Assembly: GCA_937920515.1 (NCBI GenBank)
Contig: CALEUG010000011.1
Location: 47,114 to 111,113 of the forward strand
Source of the DNA: an uncultured bacterium
GTDB lineage: Bacteria; Acidobacteriota; Aminicenantia; Aminicenantales; Saccharicenantaceae
Direction of reading: 5' to 3'
Length of the DNA: 64,000 nucleotides
The position numbers and the translations under genes are program-made. Positions 9,471 to 17,548 of this stretch are shown piece by piece. Position 1 is the stretch's first letter. Each line of letters opens with the position of its first letter. Below the pieces are notes generated by a model. It worked only from the letters and a program-made list of their open reading frames with translations. It was not told the origin of the DNA and made no database searches.

Positions 9471-9484
9471 AAAGAGAAAAAGAG

Positions 9485-9510
9485 GGGACACCTGCAGGTG
9501 TCCCTTTTTT
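9485..9510 (+). terminator. Intrinsic terminator with 20-base perfect palindrome
   Basis: GGGACACCTG and its reverse complement CAGGTGTCCC abut at 9485-9504 and are followed by six T. It lies 15 bases after the VWFA gene stop. A near-identical palindrome is at 11247 and a variant at 9558. Confidence 0.85.
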
Positions 9511-9557
9511 GACCTCTTTTTGCGGATTGCATAAGGGAAAAAATCCGTGGTAAATTC

Positions 9558-9583
9558 GGGGACACTTAAAGGTGTCCCCTTTT
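9558..9583 (+). repeat. GGGGACAC/GTGTCCCC palindrome, second copy
   Basis: Eight-base perfect arms (9558-9565 and 9572-9579) around TTAAAG, followed by TTTT. Terminator-like, but not directly behind a gene, so perhaps a repeat of the same family as the hairpins at 9485 and 11247. Confidence 0.65.
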
Positions 9584-9863
9584 GCCTTGACTTGCAGGCA
9601 TTATAAGCATATATTCATATCGAGGTGGGGAAGAGCTGATTCCGGTTTGAAACCAGCAATTAACTGCCATCAAAAGAAAGGATAGGGTTGCCTGGCTGCC
9701 ATGGAGAAAGTGCTTTGAGTCACCATGTTTTTGTTCTGTATCGGCATTAGTATAGAAGCGTTAGCCGGCGGCTAATTCTGACCGGGATGACTTAAAACTC
9801 CTGACCCGTTTTTCTCCAACCTGACTTACCTCTGAAAGGAAAGGTTTTAAATCTGAAAAAATC

Positions 9864-11243
9864 ATGACCATCAAAAAAATAGCCTTCGTAGAGGCTGGCT
9901 CCCCCGGGTCACACATCTTCAGCAAGTTTCCTCTGCCACGCCTGGGCTCGGTGTTGCTGTCCACCATGCTGAGGGATAGAGGCTACATGGTGCGGGTCTT
10001 TATCGAGGATGTGGCCGAGCCGGACTGGTCGTTCGTTGAAAATTCAGACCTGGTCTGCGTTTCCACGATAACGTCCACTGCCGTCCGGGCTTATGCCATC
10101 GCCGACAGGATAAGAGCTAAGGGTATTCCCGTTGTGATGGGTGCCCCCCACGTGACATTTCTACCCGACGAGGCCCTCGAACACGCTACCTTTGCTGTTC
10201 GCGGAGAGGGCGAGCGCTCGCTCCTGGAGCTCCTCTCCAGCCTGGAGACCGGACGGCCGACACTGCCTGATATCAGGGGTCTCTCTTATCGAGACAGGGA
10301 CGGCCAGACTGTCCATAACCCTCCGGCCGGGTTCATTCAGGACCTTGACCGCCTGCCCGAGCCGGATTTTTCGCTGGTCCACAACTGGAAGCCTTCCAGC
10401 AACTACCCGATTTCCACTTCACGCGGATGTCCCTACGGCTGCAAGTTTTGTTCGGTCATCCAGATGTTCGGCAGAAAATATCGTTTCAAGTCCGTGGAAG
10501 CAACGCTCAGGGAACTGAAGCTCGCCAATTCGGTATCCAGGGCCACCAAGTTTATAGTTGACGACAATTTTGCGGCCGACGTCAAGCGGGCTAAAGAAAT
10601 CTGCCGGGGCCTTCTGGCCGAAAAAATAAAAATGACCTGGTCAACCCAGGTCCGGGTGGATGTGGCCAGGGACAGGGAACTGCTCCGCCTGATGGCCGAT
10701 TCTGGCTGCCACACACTTTACATCGGTTTTGAATCCATAAATCCCCGCACCCTGGCCGCCTACCAGAAAAAGCAGGAGCTCGAGGACATAGTCTATTCCA
10801 TTCAGAAAATCCGGGACCACGGAATCCACATCCACGGAATGTTCGTCCTGGGCGCTGACACCGACGATGTAGACACCATCCGGAAGACGGCTGATTTCGC
10901 CAGGCAGTACCATATAGACACGGTGCAGTTTCTGATTCTAACACCGCTGCCAGGAACGCCGCTGTATGCAGAGATGGTCGAGAACAAGAAGCTTATCCAC
11001 ACCAACTGGAGCAAATACGATGCTCACCACGTGGTTTACAGGCCGGCCACCATGTCGCCGGTCACCTTACAGGTGGAGACATTCCAGGCCATGGCCCGGT
11101 TCTATTCCTGGAAGTACATCCTGAAACACCTGTCCACACTGCATTTTCACTATGCAGCCATCGGGGTCTTCGGAAAAACCACCATACGAAAGTTCTTAAA
11201 AAACCTGGAGTTCGAGCTGCAGGAACTTCTGCCTCAAAGATAA
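9864..11243 (+). CDS. B12-binding-domain radical SAM protein
   Basis: A 459-residue protein with two modules. An N-terminal cobalamin-binding-like Rossmann domain covers about residues 1-140, with the conserved MGAPHVTFLPDEAL...VRGEGE pattern. The radical SAM core follows, with its cluster motif C-x3-C-x2-C in RGCPYGCKFC near residue 195. The family reductively cleaves S-adenosylmethionine to start radical chemistry. Members with this layout include methyltransferases, and many have no known substrate. No SPASM cluster is visible at the C-terminus. It stands alone, convergent with the S9 peptidase, and shares a bidirectional terminator with it. Substrate unknown. The assignment to the superfamily is firm. 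Confidence 0.88.
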   Translation: MTIKKIAFVEAGSPGSHIFSKFPLPRLGSVLLSTMLRDRGYMVRVFIEDVAEPDWSFVENSDLVCVSTITSTAVRAYAIADRIRAKGIPVVMGAPHVTFLPDEALEHATFAVRGEGERSLLELLSSLETGRPTLPDIRGLSYRDRDGQTVHNPPAGFIQDLDRLPEPDFSLVHNWKPSSNYPISTSRGCPYGCKFCSVIQMFGRKYRFKSVEATLRELKLANSVSRATKFIVDDNFAADVKRAKEICRGLLAEKIKMTWSTQVRVDVARDRELLRLMADSGCHTLYIGFESINPRTLAAYQKKQELEDIVYSIQKIRDHGIHIHGMFVLGADTDDVDTIRKTADFARQYHIDTVQFLILTPLPGTPLYAEMVENKKLIHTNWSKYDAHHVVYRPATMSPVTLQVETFQAMARFYSWKYILKHLSTLHFHYAAIGVFGKTTIRKFLKNLEFELQELLPQR

Positions 11244-11246
11244 AAA

Positions 11247-11268
11247 GGGGACACCTGCAGGTGTCCCC
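11247..11268. terminator. Bidirectional terminator, 22-base perfect palindrome
   Basis: GGGGACACCTG joined directly to CAGGTGTCCCC, preceded by AAAAA and followed by TCTTC. It sits in the 31 bases between the convergent radical SAM and S9 peptidase genes. It is the same palindrome as at 9485, extended by one base on each side. Confidence 0.8.
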
Positions 11269-11274
11269 TCTTCA

Positions 11275-13587
11275 TCAGTCGTCGCCGGGGGTGCGGGGCA
11301 TAAACGAAGGTCGGGGTTCCGGCAATTTCTTCTCCAGCCTGTTCCAGTCGGGTGGCTCAACCCCCAGAAGATGCCGGACGAAGAAATCATTCCTTTTCCT
11401 GTCGCCGTAAACCCCGCCCGAGCCGTGATTGGCCCCCGGAACCACCAGCAGCTCAAAATCCTTCCCGGCCTTGATCAGAGCATTTACCACCTGGTAACTT
11501 GTAGCCGGGTCAACGTTGGTATCGAGCTCGGGAATTACCAGCAACAGCTTCCCCTTCAGGCGATGGGCATTGACCGTGTTGGACGAGGCCTCGTATTCCG
11601 GGCCCAGCGGCCAGCCCATCCACTGCTCGTTCCACCAGATCTTATCCATCCGGTTATCGTGGCATCCGGCCGCGGCAAACCCGGCCCGGTAGAAATCCGG
11701 GTAAAACAGCAGCCCGGCCAGGGCATTCTGCCCGCCGGCCGAGGTGCCATAAATACCCACCCGGCTGATATCATAATAAGGATACCTGGCCGCCACCGCC
11801 CTGTGCCACAGAATCCGGTCCGGAAAGCCGGCGTCCTTCAGATTTTTCCAGCAAACATCATGAAAGGCCTTGGACCGGTTACTTGTACCCATTCCGTCAA
11901 CCTGGACCACGATGAAACCCAGCTCGGCCAGCGACATCATCTGGTTCCAGGCGAAAAAGCTCTTGGGGACAAAGGAGCTGTGCGGACCTGCATATATATA
12001 CTCGATAACCGGGTATTTTTTTCTGGCATCGAACTCAGTCGGACGGATGATAATTCCCCAGATATCGGTCTTCCCATCCCGACCCTTGGCCACGAAAACT
12101 TCCGGGGCTCGCCAGCCAGCTTTTTTGAGCTCCGATATGTCTGCCTTTTCCAGTTCCAAAATGACTTTCTTATCTTCGGCCCGCCTGAGCTGCATAACCG
12201 GAGCCATATCAACGCGGGAATACAGGTCAACATAATATTTCAGGTCGGCCGACAGGCTGACGGCATGGTTGGCCTCCGCCTCGGTCAAAGCCTCAAGTCC
12301 CGTCCCATCCAGGTTTACCCGATAAAGGTGCAGGAAATACGGGTCCTGGCCGGGATACATACCGCTGCCGAGAAACCACACCTGCCGGCGCTCTTCGTCC
12401 ACCCGCTCGACGCTTCTGACCACCCACTCCCCCTTTGTTATCTGGTTTTTAACCTGACCGGTCGTTCCATCATAAAGATAGAGATGATTCCAGCCGTCCC
12501 GCTCGGACATCCAGATTATCTCCCTGCCGTCAGCCAGGTCATAACGGTACTTCTTGCTGGAATAACAGAAGAAGGTGGCACATTCCTCGTTGATTACAGC
12601 CCTGGTCGTTCCGCTTTCGCCGTCAACTTCAATCACCCGGTAAACCTGGTGGCCGCGCTGGTTGTATTCAAAGGTGAGAGCCCGGCTGTCCTTCCGCCAG
12701 GCAAAACTGGTTAGCTCATAAGGATTGGGGAAAAGAGCGCTATCGATATTTATTTGCCTTTTGCTCTCAACCTGAAACAGAACCGGCTGCGGCAGGTCCA
12801 GCGGGTCGCCCGGCTTGGTGTAGCCGAGCGTAAAGTATCTGGGCTGAAGCTGGTCAGCCGGCGAAGAATCCACGTACTGTATCTTACGGTGAAGCCCCGG
12901 CCTGATCCTGACGGCCATCAGCTTCTTTGAATCCGGCGACCAGAGCAACGATTGATAGGTGTAATAATTGCCCTCGTTGCCGTCCCGGCTCAACGGGAAT
13001 TCTTCTTTGCTTTCAACAGCCCTGATCCAGACGTTGTAGTTTCGTATGAAGGCTTCCCATTTCCTGTCTGGCGAAGCCTTGCTCTCGGCCGAGGCGGCCT
13101 GGGCCGGTGGTCCGCCGACGTCCTGCCATCCGTCTCTCTGGCGCGGTCGGGCCGGGCCGACTTTTTTGAGTTCATAGGTCGCCAGGTCACAGCGCCAGAC
13201 CGAGTCCCGGTATTCAAATTCCAGGAACTTTTCGTTTTCCACATAACTAATGCTCCTGAACGGAAGCGAAACCGCGGTGAATTTCTCGCCCGTTTCTTTA
13301 TTCAGGGCCACAGCCAGCTTTTCGTGGTCAAAGGCCGGCCCCCTGCTGGCCTTTTCGGCATCAACCAGCACAAACTCCTGCCCGCCCCTCACCGTCTTCC
13401 GGTACCAGAAGCGCGAAGTCTTCTCTATCCAGACCGCCCTGTCGGCCACGTTTATGGCCAGGCTTTCAAACCTGTCCCTCAGCCCGGCAGCTCTCTCGTA
13501 ATCCTCCAGCTTCCCCTGGGCCAGGACCGCAGTCAGGGAAAAAGCCAGGAGAAAAACGAACATGGAGCAGATTAATTTAGGTTTCAT
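11275..13587 (-). CDS. Secreted S9 family peptidase (dipeptidyl peptidase IV-like)
   Basis: An exported serine peptidase of 770 residues that removes dipeptides or cleaves after proline in oligopeptides. A signal peptide ([18 protein letters not shown]..) is followed by a beta-propeller region of about 450 residues. The alpha/beta-hydrolase domain then carries the nucleophile in GTSAGG (about residue 612), an Asp in PELDTNVDP and the His in GANHGSGG (about residue 722). The ATG at 13587 is chosen over an in-frame GTG two codons upstream because GGAGGG lies nine bases before it. With the M1 and M29-like peptidases and the OPT transporter it fits a peptide-degrading lifestyle. Class certain; exact specificity inferred. 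Confidence 0.92.
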   Translation of the reverse strand: MKPKLICSMFVFLLAFSLTAVLAQGKLEDYERAAGLRDRFESLAINVADRAVWIEKTSRFWYRKTVRGGQEFVLVDAEKASRGPAFDHEKLAVALNKETGEKFTAVSLPFRSISYVENEKFLEFEYRDSVWRCDLATYELKKVGPARPRQRDGWQDVGGPPAQAASAESKASPDRKWEAFIRNYNVWIRAVESKEEFPLSRDGNEGNYYTYQSLLWSPDSKKLMAVRIRPGLHRKIQYVDSSPADQLQPRYFTLGYTKPGDPLDLPQPVLFQVESKRQINIDSALFPNPYELTSFAWRKDSRALTFEYNQRGHQVYRVIEVDGESGTTRAVINEECATFFCYSSKKYRYDLADGREIIWMSERDGWNHLYLYDGTTGQVKNQITKGEWVVRSVERVDEERRQVWFLGSGMYPGQDPYFLHLYRVNLDGTGLEALTEAEANHAVSLSADLKYYVDLYSRVDMAPVMQLRRAEDKKVILELEKADISELKKAGWRAPEVFVAKGRDGKTDIWGIIIRPTEFDARKKYPVIEYIYAGPHSSFVPKSFFAWNQMMSLAELGFIVVQVDGMGTSNRSKAFHDVCWKNLKDAGFPDRILWHRAVAARYPYYDISRVGIYGTSAGGQNALAGLLFYPDFYRAGFAAAGCHDNRMDKIWWNEQWMGWPLGPEYEASSNTVNAHRLKGKLLLVIPELDTNVDPATSYQVVNALIKAGKDFELLVVPGANHGSGGVYGDRKRNDFFVRHLLGVEPPDWNRLEKKLPEPRPSFMPRTPGDD

Positions 13588-13593
13588 ATTCAC

Positions 13594-14117
13594 AGTCCCT
13601 CCTCATAAGACGAATTTCTGGCTTGAATTATTTGTCACGGTTACCAGGCCAGAATACAGAATTCTAAACCGAAACTCAGAATTTACATTTTTGCCGCCGC
13701 GGAATTTTTGTCAAGAAAAAATAATCCGGGCAAGCTTCGGAATGACCATCAAGATATGGTTACAGCCTCAGAGTCAGCACTTGGCCCGGATCAATTTTCC
13801 TGAAAATACCTGGCAATTCTCTGGTTATCCTGGTCAATAAATAACCGGGTCCAAGAAGGACTATTAAAAAAGGAATTTCTTAAAATTGGCCAGGGGTGGA
13901 TCCCTTCGACGTCCAGCTCATTTAATTTTTCGGGCTGAAGAGATACAGGTCATGGTGTTTCAATCGGGGGAGGTGCGGTGGAGGAAAATTCAGACCGATG
14001 CGGGCTCTGGACAGGCTCACTTTTATTTTACGTGTTTCCGGGTTTTCTGGTTCGTATTCCCGCAATTAACAGACTTCTGGGAAGCAAAAATGCATTTAAT
14101 TTTCTACAACCGAAAAT
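13594..14117. other. Intergenic region, no gene seen
   Basis: About 520 bases upstream of the S9 peptidase and downstream of the MoaD-like gene. Short open frames here have no recognisable protein character. No clear hairpin terminator was found. The region presumably holds the S9 peptidase promoter, which I could not place. Confidence 0.4.
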
Positions 14118-14402
14118 TCAGCCCCCGCCCATCATCGGAAAAATGGCCACCACCGAATGGTCTTCCAGCCGCCTGGTAGGCAGGGCTTCGGCCGGCACAA
14201 CCACGCCGTTGATCATGATAACCACCCGGGGTTTAAGCTGGTCTTCCTGAAATAGCTCCTCTCGCTGCCGGGGCGTCTCTATGATCTGGCGCAAAACATC
14301 TGCCAGGGTGCTGCCCTTTTCTACTGCCAGCTCTTTCTCCCTGGCGCAAAAAATTTCACGAAAATAAGCAAAGAACTTAACTTTGACTCTAACAATGGAC
14401 AT
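14118..14402 (-). CDS. MoaD/ThiS-like sulphur-carrier protein
   Basis: A 94-residue beta-grasp protein. It begins VRVKVKFFAYFREIFCAREKELAVEKGSTLADVL and closes with the MMGGG tail, the terminal Gly-Gly needed for adenylation and thiocarboxylate formation. MoaD supplies sulphur for molybdopterin, and relatives serve tungsten cofactor, thiamine or cysteine synthesis. It is alone, with no MoaE, MoeB or molybdoenzyme within several kilobases, so the pathway cannot be named. An NGVVVPAEALPTRRLEDHSVVAIFP stretch precedes the tail, as in archaeal-type MoaD proteins. The tail ends in three glycines, one more than usual, which some family members share. Confidence 0.85.
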   Translation of the reverse strand: MSIVRVKVKFFAYFREIFCAREKELAVEKGSTLADVLRQIIETPRQREELFQEDQLKPRVVIMINGVVVPAEALPTRRLEDHSVVAIFPMMGGG

Positions 14403-14975
14403 GAATTTTCACTCTTTTTCTGTGACGGGCTTAATTATGAGCCCGATAGAATTTTACCATACTCAGATATCTTTCACACCATTACCAGTTGCATCAGCAA
14501 TCCGCCCGGCGAGGTTTTTCTTCAAGATAAGTAAAAATTCAGGGAAGAATTCCTGGCACGGTTTATATGGAGATCATTTTTTCTTTATCCACGACTTCAA
14601 CGACCCGATGGTGATAAAAGCCAAGGCGGTGAAAAGCCTCTCTTCATTTCTTATCATCAATCGATTCAGAACAGACTGGATTTCAGCCTGAACCGAGACA
14701 AAAAAATTACCAGAACAAGAATTATCAGCAGTCATCCAGGTTTTTCAAATTTCAATTCTGGCACTCCTTCCGGTCCCGGACTGTGTTCAATAGTAATACA
14801 TGCTCCCCGGCCCAGCAAACAGTTTCCCGCAGACAGAAAAATTTATGGTCGAACTGGCATCTCTATTCTTCAATTCTTACAGAATATGCATTATGATATT
14901 GATCTAAATCGACTCATAAGAAGTCAGGAGAAAAAAGCTCGTGGATAAAAAGGCATTATTTCAGCAGAGAGGAAG
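14403..14975. other. Intergenic region between divergent genes
   Basis: About 570 AT-richer bases between the MoaD-like and lipoprotein genes, which diverge. It should hold both promoters. No convincing gene, RNA fold or repeat was seen. Confidence 0.4.
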
Positions 14976-14981
14976 TTGCGA

Positions 14982-15608
14982 ATGACAAAAAGAATTACGG
15001 TAATCAAAGCCATATTTCTGGCTTCAGTCTTTATTTTTCAGAGCTGCGCTTCCCTGACCGACCTGACCAGCAGCCTGGCCCGGCTTCAGCGCCTCCAGTT
15101 CAAGCTCGGGACAGTCGAAGGCTTCTTGCTGGCCGGCATACCACTGAGCCAAAAGGCCAGTCTGAGCGATTTTACGGTTCAGGACGGGTTGAAGCTGGCC
15201 CGGCTCTTTGGCTCAAAGAAACTACCCGTGGAGTTCACCCTGAACGTTGTGGCCATCAACCCTAACGATGGCTCTTCAGGTAAGGTCAAAACCACCGCCA
15301 CCCTGAGCGGACTGGCGGCCCGGCTGCTGATCGACGGCCAGCCGACGGTTTATGGGGATATAGACAGGCCGGTTGAAATTCCCGGCAGCGGCCAGGAAAC
15401 GACCATCCCGCTCCGGCTGACTCTGGACCTTTATGAATTTTTCGGCAACCAGGGACTGGAGCGGCTGCTCCAGCTGGCCCTGTCCATAGGCGGCCAGAAC
15501 GGCAGCTCTTCCCGCCTGGCCCTCGACATCCAGCCCCGGGTGATGACTCCCCTTGGCGAGATAAAATACCCGGACCGCCTCATCATCATAGACAAAGAAT
15601 TCCGTTAA
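14982..15608 (+). CDS. LEA type 2-like lipoprotein
   Basis: A 208-residue predicted lipoprotein. The N-terminus is a signal peptide with a lipobox-like FQSC at about residues 19-22. The mature part resembles the LEA-2/WHy beta-sandwich: a strand EFTLNVVAINPNDGSSGKVKTTATLSGLAARLLIDG followed by IPGSGQETTIPLRLTLDL. Bacterial proteins of this kind are small periplasmic or outer-membrane lipoproteins with no defined activity. The ATG at 14982 is used because AGAGGAAG lies seven bases upstream; a TTG two codons earlier overlaps that site. It is monocistronic. Fold assignment is moderately sure; function unknown. Confidence 0.65.
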   Translation: MTKRITVIKAIFLASVFIFQSCASLTDLTSSLARLQRLQFKLGTVEGFLLAGIPLSQKASLSDFTVQDGLKLARLFGSKKLPVEFTLNVVAINPNDGSSGKVKTTATLSGLAARLLIDGQPTVYGDIDRPVEIPGSGQETTIPLRLTLDLYEFFGNQGLERLLQLALSIGGQNGSSSRLALDIQPRVMTPLGEIKYPDRLIIIDKEFR

Positions 15609-15782
15609 TGAGGCAGCTGTCACAATATTTTTTTAATAAATTAAATGTTTATTTTCTGCCCGGCAGGCGGGCTTTACAGGGCTCGTTTTCAAGATCGAAA
15701 AGCTCGAATCGGTGTCTTTCAATTCCCGCCATCTGGTTTTGCTTGCATTGAATAACAGGCCAGCTTATACTCAAAAGCAAGA

Positions 15783-16475
15783 ATGGGAGAAGCGAAAAGG
15801 CAACTGGTTGAAGTCTTGAAGGCGGTTCTGCCAATAACCGTCCTGGTCCTTATCCTTCAATTTACCATTTTGACCCTCCCCCTGGTCTCTGTCCTTCGTT
15901 TTTTAATCGGAACGGTGATGGTCATCCTGGGTCTTTTCTTATTTCTCTATGGGGTCAAGATCAGCCTGCTGCCCATGGGTGAAGCCATCGGCGCCCAGCT
16001 CCCCCAGAGAATGCCTTTCGGCCTGATCCTGGTGGTTTCGGGCATAATTGGAATGGTCATAACCATGGCCGAGCCGGATGTCAGGGTGCTGGCCTACCAG
16101 GTGGACCTGGTTTCCGGGGGCGAAATAAATAAGGGTATACTCATCCTGGCCGTTGGCCTCGGGGTGGGCCTTTCGGTCAGCCTGGCCATGCTCCGCATCG
16201 TCCTGGGAATCCGAATCGCCTACATCCTTCTGGCCGGTTATCTCCTGGTGTTGTTATTATCATTTTTTGTTCCGCCGCAGTTTGTTCCGGTGGCCTTTGA
16301 CTCCGGCGGGGTAACCACCGGCCCGATTACCGTCCCCTTCATACTATCACTCGGAATTGGAATGGTTTCAGTCCTGGGTGGTAAATCTGCCCTGAAGGAT
16401 GGTTTTGGCCTGATCGGCATCGCCTCCATCGGACCAATCATCAGCGTGATGATCCTGGGAATAATTTTCAGATGA
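15783..16475 (+). CDS. DUF1538 membrane protein, first copy
   Basis: A 230-residue integral membrane protein with about six or seven hydrophobic helices. It carries the DUF1538 signature in the last third, VAFDSGGVTTGPITVPF, preceded by MAEPDVRVLAYQV. Family members occur as tandem or fused pairs, suggesting a transporter or channel made of two homologous halves; the substrate is unknown. Its stop overlaps the next DUF1538 gene by four bases and a PII protein ends the operon. It likely acts as half of a heterodimer. The start has no strong Shine-Dalgarno sequence, so it could lie a few codons away. Confidence 0.85.
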   Translation: MGEAKRQLVEVLKAVLPITVLVLILQFTILTLPLVSVLRFLIGTVMVILGLFLFLYGVKISLLPMGEAIGAQLPQRMPFGLILVVSGIIGMVITMAEPDVRVLAYQVDLVSGGEINKGILILAVGLGVGLSVSLAMLRIVLGIRIAYILLAGYLLVLLLSFFVPPQFVPVAFDSGGVTTGPITVPFILSLGIGMVSVLGGKSALKDGFGLIGIASIGPIISVMILGIIFR

Positions 16476-17203
16476 GTGAATTACTGGATTTTTTGAATTT
16501 CGGACCGGTGCTGCTGGAAGTCCTGGTAGCCCTGGTTCCACTGATAATTATCTTCATAATATTTCAAATATTCTTTCTGCGCCTGCCTGGTGAATCCATT
16601 TCGGTAATAGCCCGGGGAATCGTCCTGACCATTCTGGGATTGATCCTTTTTCTCCAGGGCGTCAAAGTGGGCTACCTGCCAGTGGGGTCTGAAGTGGGCC
16701 GGTTACTCGGAGAAATTACTTCCAGGTGGTTAATCGTCCCGCTTGGATTCTGCTTCGGACTGGTGGCCACCCTGGCCGAACCGGCGGTCAGGATCATGAG
16801 CTACGAGGTGGAAAAGGCTTCCAGCGGGGCCATACCTTCCCGGATTATAATCCTGTTTCTATCGCTGGGCGTGGCCCTGTTCGTGGCCCTGGCAATGGTG
16901 CGGATTCTGAGCGGCCTTTCAATTTATTATTTCGTCTTCCCCGGTTACCTGGCCGCCATGATCATGCTAAAATTTTCTGACCCTACTTTTACCGCCATAG
17001 CTTTTGATTCAGGAGGTGTGGCCACGGGCCCCATGACGGTCACCTTCGTCATGGCCATGGCCGTGGGACTGGCCGGTGCCATGGATAACCGCAACCCGGT
17101 CCTGGACGGCTTCGGCCTGATTGCCCTGGTGGCCCTGGCTCCCATAATTTCTATCATGACCTTTGGCCTTATTTATTCGGCCAGAAAGAGGAGAAAAAAA
17201 TGA
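16472..17203 (+). CDS. DUF1538 membrane protein, second copy
   Basis: A 243-residue paralogue of the preceding gene, with the same hydrophobic layout and the matching signature IAFDSGGVATGPMTVTF after LAEPAVRIMSYEV. Start and stop overlap the neighbours (ATGA at both ends), indicating translational coupling. The two copies are clearly related but not identical, as expected for two halves of one pseudo-symmetric transporter. The basic C-terminus (ARKRRKK) is likely cytoplasmic, where the PII protein encoded next could bind. Transported species unknown. Confidence 0.85.
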   Translation: MSELLDFLNFGPVLLEVLVALVPLIIIFIIFQIFFLRLPGESISVIARGIVLTILGLILFLQGVKVGYLPVGSEVGRLLGEITSRWLIVPLGFCFGLVATLAEPAVRIMSYEVEKASSGAIPSRIIILFLSLGVALFVALAMVRILSGLSIYYFVFPGYLAAMIMLKFSDPTFTAIAFDSGGVATGPMTVTFVMAMAVGLAGAMDNRNPVLDGFGLIALVALAPIISIMTFGLIYSARKRRKK

Positions 17204-17532
17204 ATGTTGAATTCGACCTGATTGTGACCATAGTTCGGATGGGTTTTTCGGAAAAAATTATCGAGGCCTCGCGCCAGGCCGGGGCGGAAGGAGGCACCAT
17301 AATTTTCGGCCGGGGCACCGGAGTGCATGAGAAAAAGAAACTCCTGGGAATTCCCGTTGAACCGGAGAAAGAAATCATTCTTTCCGTCGTTCCCGAAGAC
17401 CGAAGCCAGCAAATTCTGGAGGCGATTATCAAGGCCGGCGAACTGGACAAGCCCGGTACGGGAATCGTCTTTGTCCTGGAATTGAAGCAGGTGGCTGGAA
17501 TCTGCCACCTGTTGTATAACAAAGAAAAATAA
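17200..17532 (+). CDS. PII-family signalling protein
   Basis: A 110-residue GlnB-like protein. The family core is seen in DLIVTIVRMGFSEKIIEASRQAGAEGGTIIFGRGTG and the C-terminal GELDKPGTGIVFVLEL. The T-loop is altered: it reads HEKKKLLGIPVEPEKEI and lacks the uridylylated Tyr of classical GlnB. It is probably one of the PII-like proteins that sense adenine nucleotides or another small molecule and gate a partner membrane protein. The partner should be the DUF1538 pair, since its ATG overlaps their last stop codon. The ligand cannot be read from sequence. Confidence 0.85.
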   Translation: MNVEFDLIVTIVRMGFSEKIIEASRQAGAEGGTIIFGRGTGVHEKKKLLGIPVEPEKEIILSVVPEDRSQQILEAIIKAGELDKPGTGIVFVLELKQVAGICHLLYNKEK

Positions 17533-17548
17533 AAAGGGCCTCTATTTA

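Noticed and set aside
11371..12714. 447-codon open frame opposite the S9 peptidase
   Set aside because: The minus-strand peptidase has its catalytic motifs and signal peptide; the opposite frame has neither domain nor ribosome-binding site.
13562..14250. Overlapping plus-strand open frames around the S9 peptidase promoter and MoaD-like gene
   Set aside because: They run across a real gene end and an intergenic region in several frames and lack start signals.
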